From Heterostelium album PN500 (Eukaryota; Evosea; Eumycetozoa; Acytosteliales; Acytosteliaceae), in the NCBI RefSeq assembly GCF_000004825.1, contig NW_008805070.1, positions 1,488,001-1,552,000 on the forward strand: DNA of 64,000 nt, read 5' to 3'. The notes under the pieces were generated by a model that saw nothing but the letters and a program-made list of their open reading frames with translations, made no database searches and had not been told where the DNA came from. The translations under genes and the position numbers were made by a program. Positions 56,989-64,000 of the stretch are shown here, in pieces. Positions within the stretch are counted from its first letter, which is position 1. Each line of letters begins with the position of its first letter.

Positions 56989-57375
56989 TTAATTATCGTC
57001 GGTAGTAAAAGGATCATGAGGGTACTCTGTTATTTGATTTGGTAAGTTGTATTCCTTTTGATATTTAAAAATGTTGTTAATTTTATTTTGGGATACATTT
57101 TTTTTATAAAACTTACCTCTTGAACATATCTAGCAATGACAAGTAGTTTTTGAATGATTTCTTGGGGATTGGCTGTTGCTTGATTTTTCGAACATCTATA
57201 AAGAAGTGTTTGAATATCTGTGAGTTGTTCATATACCTAAAAAAATTAAAAATAAAGTTAAAATAAAGGATGACTTTGAATTTTTATAAAAGAAATAGAT
57301 AAATACATTCTCCCAGATTTCATCTTCCTCCTCTGCAGTCAAAATATAACTGTTGTTGGGGTCCACTTCAGACAT
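56989..57375 (-). CDS. 84-residue three-exon protein of unknown function
   Basis: Exons 57375-57307, 57236-57117 and 57054-56989 all join in phase 0 with GT/AG borders. The protein starts MSEVDPNNSYILTAEEEDEI and ends EYPHDPFTTDDN. The middle is a single long amphipathic helix (YEQLTDIQTLLYRCSKNQA...IIQKLLVIARYVQEEYN). Size and helical character suggest a small subunit of a multiprotein assembly, such as a Mediator- or BLOC-like subunit, but no family signature is decisive. It is too broken by introns to be noticed by a simple frame search. It is convergent with the receptor gene, 116 bases away. Confidence 0.75.
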
Positions 57376-57895
57376 ATTGTATAATCTTTTTTAATATGTA
57401 TGACTATAAATAATTATTAATTAACAAAGAAATTTTTTTTTTTATTCTCTTTTTGTGATACTTGTATTCGTTCTAAAAAACAAAAGATCTTGGGGAAAAT
57501 GAGAGAAAACATATATGAACATCTGCTATTTTATTTCCTGGAAATCAATCAATTGCAAAATTGATTGAACAAAATTTTTTTATTTCAAAATCACAATTCA
57601 AAACACTTGCAAGTGATTTTGCTAGAATTGGCAGATTTTAGAATTTTAAAAAGTTAGAATATATTAATGGTAGGGAGGGGGGTTAGAAATAGGTTAAAAA
57701 TTGGTTTTTGTTTTTAAAAAAAATAAACAGTGGTGATCTACACGAAAATCATATGGAACTAAAGCAAACTAATTTTTTTTTTCTTTATCAAAGTTTTTAT
57801 GTAAAAATGGTTTAAATTGATTTAGTACAGATTAAAAATTGAAAAAAATATGTTTTATATTTAGAATCAAAAGATCTTTACATTCTAGAAAAAAA
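57376..57895. other. spacer, no gene seen
   Basis: A+T-rich promoter-side sequence of the 84-residue gene, with a short inverted motif AATCAATTGCAAAATTGATT near 57548-57567. No gene. Confidence 0.5.
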
Positions 57896-58870
57896 CTATT
57901 ACAAATAATAACAATAACAATAACAATAACAATAACAATAACAATAGCAATAGCAACAATACACAGGTGAATAATAGTAATATTTCAGAATCAAGTACTC
58001 AGAATTGGTATCGATCGACTGACGAAGATACATTTCCTGCTTCAGATGATAATGATAGATATGGGACCAGGTGATACAACAGATTATACACAAATCCAAG
58101 GTGTGTTCTTATTGCTATTGAGGTATGTAAATTTATAATTTTAAACATTTGTAAATCTACTGCAATTATCTAATATACCACAATCATATAGAGAGAGAGT
58201 CAAGTTAGTTTATAATTAGATTTTATTTCAACAGGCATTGGAAAATGATTTTGATCAAGACAATCTTTAAATTGCTACAGATATATTAACAGTAAGATAA
58301 GCATTAATTTATTCAACTTGTTGTTGATGTTGCTGTTGTTGATATCACCATAATTTCCTTCAATAAATGTTTAGTAAACATTCTATTAATTAATGAACAG
58401 CAGCAGCAGCCGCAGCAGCAGCAGCAACTGCAACAACAACAACCAAAAGTAGATAATAGAAAGTTACAAAATCAACAATAATAAAAGATTGCTAGGTAAA
58501 CAGAAACAACGAGATATGATACCCAGATGAAGAATAAACCGATTGGTTATTAAAAGACAATGCTTCAATCAAGTAAGAGAAAAGAATTAGAAGAAGAAAA
58601 ATGATTCTAGAAAAAAGATTTATTAATTAATAGAATAGAATGTTACTAAATATTTATTGATTATCATTTAGGAAATTATAAATTTAGATAACAGATACTG
58701 AAAGAAGATGTCATTCAATAGGATAGATTTAATATCAACAACTACAACAAATGGAAATATTATTTATAAGATTAATAACAGTAGCAATTATATAAATGTA
58801 ACGCAGAAACAATAACATTTAGAGCAGATCTCCAAAGATCAATGACAATTTGTAAATAGTGGTGATCAAG
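57896..58870 (+). pseudogene. decayed N/Q-rich coding sequence
   Basis: A poly-asparagine start (57906-57950, AAT/AAC repeats) leads into coding-like sequence (SESSTQNWYRSTDEDTFPAS), then, in a shifted frame, GPGDTTDYTQIQGVFLLLLR with a GTATGT donor, then after an AG near 58232 ALENDFDQDNL. A CAG/CAA glutamine run (58399-58443) and worn pieces with many stops follow. The order suggests one dead multi-exon gene. The short LLLR/ALENDFDQ pieces are not enough to name the family. Confidence 0.45.
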
Positions 58871-59113
58871 AATGAAACATATAGTTTCAGTTTTAAAATA
58901 ATAAATCATTTTTATTTATTCGATTCACACGACTTGATATGATTCATTTACTTTGGAATCTATGATTAATAAATGAATTAATTCAAAAAAATATTTATGA
59001 TAAGATCAGAATCAATAATATTGTTGAGAATCGCTCTCATAGAAATAGATTCTATTTTTGGAGTCTTTTTAACTCTTGTTAAAGTTACAATTTAACTATA
59101 CTAGTATCATACT

Positions 59114-59249
59114 ATGATATTTTAGAGGGTCAAATAATAGATCCATAAATCAATAAAATAATATATCAATGAGTTAATAAAATAATAGATACTATGATAT
59201 ATTATTTTATTGATTTATGGATCTATTATTTGACCCTCTAAAATATCAT
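59114..59249. repeat. perfect 55-bp inverted repeat with 26-base loop
   Basis: Arms 59114-59168 and 59195-59249 are exact reverse complements over 55 bases, and the loop 59169-59194 is 26 bases. An RNA copy would form a long unbroken hairpin. Arm sequence includes AGAGGGTCAAATAATAGATC. No open frame overlaps it. The flanks show no clear target duplication. The surroundings (58871-59460) hold no gene. Confidence 0.9.
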
Positions 59250-59462
59250 TTGCATTTACATTCCTAATAAATGTGGGTGAAAGCATGTAAAAACAAATTA
59301 TTCTATATTTGGAAAAAAGTTAGCTGTTCAGTGAAAAATCGAAATTTAATTAATTTTGCAAGATATTTTTATTTTTATGCTTTTACTTGATGATTTTCGA
59401 TAAAGAACTCATAACAAGCATCAGGATTAACATTTTCAAATATTTCATTAGTTTTTAATAGT

Positions 59463-60590
59463 CTAAATGTTTTTCTTAGTTATTATAGAAATGAAGAAGA
59501 GGAAATAATAGTTGGCAGACATTTGAGTGGTTATTGGTTTAAGTTTGGATTGTACGTTACTGATACTGATATTTATAATTAATTTCATTACCGATATGTG
59601 CTGTATATATTCATTTATGATAGATTCGTCAGATAGTAGGTTGTTTTCGTGGAGAGGTGTATCGCCAAAATAGGATTTACAATAGAATTTCCAGATTTGA
59701 TGAAAGACATGTGACTTTCTTCTTACCAACTGATACGCATCTTCCATAGTCCAATCGAATCGTTGACCACCTGAAAGCTGTAAGGATTAAAGAATGGTGT
59801 TAAGATTGAATCTGTGCATAACTGCTCGACAATTAAAGAATGTATGGATGTATGGGTCAGAGCAGTATGCGAAGCACAGTTCACTTTCTTTGTTTTTGTT
59901 GTAAACCAACCGGAAGACAGTGTTTCAACCACGCTGGTGTTTCATAAGCGATACATAGGTGAAGATACTGTCGTAAGATGTGTAGTCAAATTTGGTTGGT
60001 GGTAGAGATAGTTGGAACTGACCATCAGTTAGTGAAGGAGTGCCATGTTTGATGATCAATTGGTGGTCGTAGATTAGCTTCAGAGTGGGTGGTAGACCAT
60101 CAATCAGAATAGGTTTAGCAGATCTGATTTTGTTGTCCAGATGTTTGAGATGAACTGCCAATTGGTGCCACAGAGCGCAGCATAGATTAAGATATGGTGA
60201 TAGATCTGCATTGGATTTGAGATAGCCAACTCGTATAATAACAAACTTTAGAAGAATCAGAGGATGACTGTAGGAATCTGTTGAATATCCACAAATTTTG
60301 CGCATCATTGCGAAGTTGGATGTCCCAAAGCGAGATGGCACCACGTAACCATGGTTGCACAGCTCTGGTATTTTTCATTGTGTTTTTATATTTCTTGGAG
60401 TCGATGAACGGATTGGAGTTGGGACGACCGCAGAACATATCAAACATACGCAGTTTGGTATTTAGATCTTTGAATGAAGGTGAATATGTGGCAGAATCAT
60501 CGGCGAATGGATCCATGCGAAGGATTGACGTTTTTGACAAATCCAGTTTGATAGATGCTATCGACCAATACTTAAAAAGTTATTCAAATT
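59463..60590 (-). pseudogene. frame-broken gene of unknown family
   Basis: On the minus strand three neighbouring frames of good coding composition follow each other. First is 60540-60190 (MDPFADDSATYSPSFKDLNT, then RAVQPWLRGAISLWDIQLRN), then 60290-59925 (KFVIIRVGYLKSNADLSPYL, then KLIYDHQLIIKHGTPSLTDG) and 59930-59590 (FRLVYNKNKESELCFAYCSD, then MEDAYQLVRRKSHVFHQIWK). At least two frame changes are needed, and one in-frame stop near 59930 and one near 59788 remain unless short introns remove them. G+C is near 45% in places, above the flanks. No transposon or enzyme motif is recognised. Confidence 0.5.
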
Positions 60591-61885
60591 TTACTTTATT
60601 TCAACTTTAAATAAAGATAAATTTTATAACTTATTATATACTCATTTTTAAACTTAAATGTTGTAAAGTACAAAAGATATTAAATATTATAATTCATTCT
60701 TTATTCTTTATTTAACTTTATTACATTATCACAGTGAGACAACATATGACATATCCATTGAAATTAATTATACATATAACTCCTTATAGTAATAGAGTAT
60801 TCACCGTGTTGAAAATTAATAATATTGAATAATATTAATCTATTGTTTGCAACCATTGCTTTCTAATCGGGAAATTAATAAATAACAAGAATTTTTTTTA
60901 AATCTTCAATTCACCACACTTTTTGGCTTTGGATGTAATTGAATGTGTTTCTTACAAATTTTAAAGATATATATTTTTTAGTAGTAGATCAATTTTACTT
61001 GTTTTGTGATTATCAGAATTTGATTTCATATTTTTTCTATTCTCTTGCAGTTCTCAATTTATCTATATCTGGATGAATATATCTGGATGAATATCTAGAT
61101 AATGGTGTATTTCATTGTAGGAATTAAATTGGAAAATACATTAATCTAATATATTGTCCAAAAAAAAGAAATAATTATTTTGAATATCCATTTTTCAAAT
61201 ACCAATAATATTCAAATAATAAGTATAATTAAATACATTAAATACATTAAAAACAAAGTTAATAAATATTGAAAAGATTTAAGTTTTAACTTTATTTGAT
61301 CTTTAATGTATATAGATAATAACATTTATCTTTATATGATTTTAATTGTAGAATACTTTAACAATTAAGATAAAGTTAATTGAATCTTTCTGAGTATTGC
61401 TATCGATTTCTCAACCTCATGTTTCAGACGTTCATTTATAGATTTGGACAATATTTTATAACACCGTCAATCACTTCGATTTGTAACGATAATACCACTT
61501 TTTCAAAATTCAAATTATTTTTCATTTTTAAAAAACTCAACTTCTATTCAAAAAACGAACAATCAACTTTACTATTCAAGTTCTTACACTAACTCTGAAT
61601 AGGTATGATCAATTTATATTTAATAAACATAAAAACAAGTTCTTACACTAACTCTGAATAGTCTTTAAATTATTTGAGTTGATTATTAATAAATAAATAG
61701 ACTGATACCTATTTATTAAAGATTTGATAATATTTACTTTTTTTTTTTTTTTTTTAAGAAGTAAAAATTGATTTATTAAGTAATATATTGGGGATGGTGT
61801 AAACCATCGAATTTTTCTTTTTTTTTTTTTTGATAATATTTACTACCGAACGCATGCGGACATAATTTTTTAAGGAAAAAGTCCT
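60591..61885. other. spacer with a 26-bp direct repeat and a small coding relic
   Basis: A+T-rich. A 26-base direct repeat lies at 61577-61602 and 61636-61661 (core TTCTTACACTAACTCTGAAT). Short TATCTGGATGAATA repeats occur near 61066-61095. On the minus strand about 61525-61380 a coding-like fragment reads NNLNFEKVVLSLQIEVIDGV, then, after a frame change, NERLKHEVEKSIAILRKI, which is probably a gene relic. T tracts precede the tRNA. Confidence 0.5.
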
Positions 61886-61966
61886 ACCAGAGGTGGGATT
61901 CGAACCCACGAACCAAATGGATGAGATCTTAAGTCACACTGCTTTAACCAGCTTACATACCCTGGT
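61886..61966 (-). tRNA. tRNA-Leu (anticodon UAA)
   Basis: 81 bases, no intron. The acceptor stem ACCAGGG pairs with CTCTGGT with one G-T wobble. D stem TGT/GCA has the TGGTTAAA loop. The anticodon stem TGTGA/TCTCA has one mismatch and loop CTTAAGA, giving TAA at positions 34-36. A 12-base variable arm (TCCATTTGGTTC) makes it class II, and the T arm is GTGGG-TTCGAAT-CCCAC, which includes the B box GGTTCGAAT. All features agree with leucine. The T tract near 61809-61831 lies downstream in the direction of transcription and can terminate RNA polymerase III. Confidence 0.95.
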
Positions 61967-63179
61967 AATATGATGAAATCTTTTTTTTTTACTATTAATT
62001 TTATTTCGCAGTTTTTTTTTCCAATAAAAACTTAGTGGATTTTACTATTATCAACAAAGTTTCTGTCCTCATGCCCATGTTTTTTAGTGCAAACTCTGGA
62101 TTCACTGAACATATTTAAATATCCACCCACAACATAAGATAGAATATCTTAATTAATTTTCTTTTGTACAGTAAATAAATTTTTACTGTATTTGTCTTTT
62201 TCTTTGTGATTTTTATTTTTTCCCAAACCCCAAATTTAATTGTGTAATTCCTTATTGGTTTAAAATTTAAACAAATTATTTAAAATAGGAAAAGAAAATC
62301 AAATCAAAATATTTTTTTAAATAATTATAAAAATTTAGATTTATTTGAAAATATTTAAAAATGTTCTTAATATATTTGAATGTCATCTAAGAAGAGTCAC
62401 TTTATCAAATTGATTCCAAATTTTGACGATATACACTTTTAAATGATACATCTTTGATACTACTAGAATATTGTTTAATCCCTCCTGTGTATCGTTATTC
62501 GCTATGTCTAAAAATTTTTGAATTTCACTTCTGTTCTCTAATAAAATGTTAAAATAATTATTTTAAAAAATTTTATTTATTTTAATTTTTTTATACTCTT
62601 CATAACTCATCGTATTTCCTTCACATAGTATTCATATAGTTTAAATAATGCCACTTTGGGATAGACCCCTTGATAGTGAGTGGATCTTTTACTTGACATT
62701 CAGAATTGACACTTTCACGGCTGAGATTTCTTTTTTTTCCAAATTCCTAAAACTGTAAGGATTAACAATTACAGTAAAAATACTATTTTTTTGCCACTTA
62801 CTATCAAACTAATAGATAGATATATATTTATTTGATCATTTTATTTTATTTTTTAAATTAATATATATTTAGAAAGATCATAATTCAAACTTGTACTAAA
62901 CTAAAACAAAGCTGATCCAAATGATTTGTCAAACTTCCTAATATCTTTGATAGTAAAGGATATGATAGATTTACAAATATATTATTTTTATTATTATCTT
63001 TCATTTATAGGATTTCAAAAAAAAATAAAAGGAGAAACAAATCAGTTTTTAGATTTTTTTTTAACTCATTTTTTTTTTTTAAAAATTTATTTCATTTGTA
63101 AAATTAAAGATTATGAATTTGGTATGTCCAAATTAATATTAATTAAAATAAAATTTTTTTTTTAATAATTTTATTTTTA
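61967..63179. other. spacer with a possible small coding exon on the minus strand
   Basis: A+T-rich. On the minus strand 62537-62380 is open with protein-like composition (SEIQKFLDIANNDTQEGLNN, then MYHLKVYIVKIWNQFDKVTL) and is preceded by a good acceptor (TTTTATTAG), but no in-frame upstream exon could be joined. About 62720-62620 also looks coding in part. I see no evidence for a tRNA-targeted retroelement beside the tRNA. Confidence 0.4.
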
Positions 63180-64000
63180 TTAATCTGTTATTCTTTTGAA
63201 TTTATACAGTTTATCATCCATAGGTCGAAACTTTCCAATATTAACCAAGTTGTCTGATAAAAGTGATTGATTTAACATTGGAATATAGATATCATTTCCA
63301 TTGAATCCATTGTAAATTAATTTTACTATTTTAATTTGTTGTCCTTTTTCTTGATTTAATATATCGAAAACTTGATTTAACTGGGTTACTAATGAAATGG
63401 GTTCAATCTTATTAACATTATTTACAAAAATATTATATTGGATAGTCAATTTCCATATGTTTGGATTCAGATTAATTAATCCAATGAAGAACTCGAGATT
63501 TAGAGTTGGATCGAGTTTGATCGATCTTAGTTTCGGCGAAGTCTGAAAGATATGTGTCATACAGTCAAAATTCTTACATCTAAATTTACTGACTGCTATC
63601 TTTCTAAGATTGGAAAGAATTATATTCTTGGGGGGTTCTGAATTAAAAAAATAGGATGTGATCAGAGAGTGTTGATCAGGATTGTCGATGGCGATAGAAG
63701 TTGTTGAAACAGATGCTGAGATGTTGACCTTGGGACTGGATTTTCTGAGCTCCAAAAGAGATGATATTTCTTCATTCACCAACATTGTGCTTACATTTGA
63801 AAAAATAAATTCCACCGAAACCAATTGATCTTTGTTAGTTGCATCCAACAATCTTTGAAAATGAGTATTTGTTCCGTGTACCGATCTTCTGAATTTAAGG
63901 AATTTCAAATTCATAAAGATCGGTGTTTCAGGAGAATAATATCCAATTCCAAAATCTCTATATGATTCTAGATTGTCAAGAAATTCCGTTTTGATAGCAT
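63180..64000 (-). CDS. partial gene running off the right edge, LRR/FNIP-like
   Basis: The minus-strand frame is open from the window end to the stop at 63180, at least 273 residues with no start inside the window required (the frame continues in AIKTEFLDNLESYRDFGIGY before the first internal Met at 63914). The sequence has repeating units with the flavour of irregular leucine-rich repeats (LRKIAVSKFRCKNFDCMTHI; PKLRSIKLDPTLNLEFFIGL; NPNIWKLTIQYNIFVNNV), typical of large dictyostelid F-box/FNIP/LRR families. The N-terminal half, where an F-box would sit, is outside the window. The family call is tentative. Confidence 0.6.
   Translation of the reverse strand, partial: AIKTEFLDNLESYRDFGIGYYSPETPIFMNLKFLKFRRSVHGTNTHFQRLLDATNKDQLVSVEFIFSNVSTMLVNEEISSLLELRKSSPKVNISASVSTTSIAIDNPDQHSLITSYFFNSEPPKNIILSNLRKIAVSKFRCKNFDCMTHIFQTSPKLRSIKLDPTLNLEFFIGLINLNPNIWKLTIQYNIFVNNVNKIEPISLVTQLNQVFDILNQEKGQQIKIVKLIYNGFNGNDIYIPMLNQSLLSDNLVNIGKFRPMDDKLYKFKRITD

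Noticed and set aside
61200-62100. A tRNA-targeted retroelement around the tRNA-Leu gene
   Set aside because: No reverse transcriptase, endonuclease or terminal sequence was seen within 1 kb on either side.
62120-62190. ACCCACAA box near 62124, resembling the upstream element of dictyostelid small RNA genes
   Set aside because: No conserved small-RNA sequence follows at the expected distance of about 60 bases; one 8-base match is likely by chance.
1-64000. CRISPR arrays, bacterial operons or plasmid features
   Set aside because: No spaced repeats, Shine-Dalgarno-led operons or replication genes; spliced introns and the eukaryotic gene set rule out a bacterial replicon.

Overview
The window is nuclear DNA of a dictyostelid social amoeba. 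Spacers are very A+T-rich with long A and T runs. Introns are short, A+T-rich and begin GTAAGT or GTATGT. Proteins carry Q, N, S and T runs, and several genes belong to dictyostelid-type families (ComC-like EGF/TIG surface proteins, B-box/kelch-like proteins, PkbA-like kinase). Conserved exons use many C- and G-ending codons, so I would lean to a Heterostelium/Polysphondylium or Cavenderia relative rather than D. discoideum. That placement is inference.

Left third (1-16.9 kb). This part is mostly volatile. It holds a gene end at the left edge, a broken zinc-finger gene beside a segment bounded by 26-bp inverted repeats, and four of five traces of one B-box/kelch-like family (one intact at 7.1-8.8 kb, one N-terminally truncated, two relics). 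Among these sit the five-exon HID1 gene (9.05-11.93 kb), a DEP-domain gene divergent from it, and a small secreted protein. A zinc-knuckle fragment with a perfect 29-bp inverted repeat and a Ty3/gypsy fossil lie at 15.1-16.8 kb.

Middle (17-33.2 kb). This is a dense block of housekeeping genes: COX10, a GOST-type seven-transmembrane protein, PKB/Akt, an F-box plus TBC Rab-GAP fusion, the 26S proteasome ATPase Rpt1, the SSU-processome protein UTP21/WDR36, and a mitochondrial-type HSP33. Several are arranged as divergent pairs sharing a promoter (PKB/TBC, Rpt1/UTP21) or as close convergent pairs (UTP21/HSP33, 86 bp apart).

Right part (33.4-57.4 kb). After a scrambled kelch-family pseudogene come two tandem 11-exon ComC-like receptor genes (35.5-45.6 kb). 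Their 3' ends are almost identical over 992 bp, intron included, while the ectodomains have diverged. Then follow an EXD2-like 3'-5' exonuclease, an ankyrin-type protein, a second kind of surface receptor (C-type lectin-like, TIG repeats, EGF, ComC-type domain, transmembrane helix) and an 84-residue three-exon gene. The three receptors form the most interesting group here. They are good candidates for cell-cell recognition or adhesion, but nothing in the sequence proves it.

Right end (57.4-64 kb). This stretch is mostly decayed. It holds two pseudogenes, a perfect 55-bp hairpin, a tRNA-Leu(UAA) and a gene running off the right edge.
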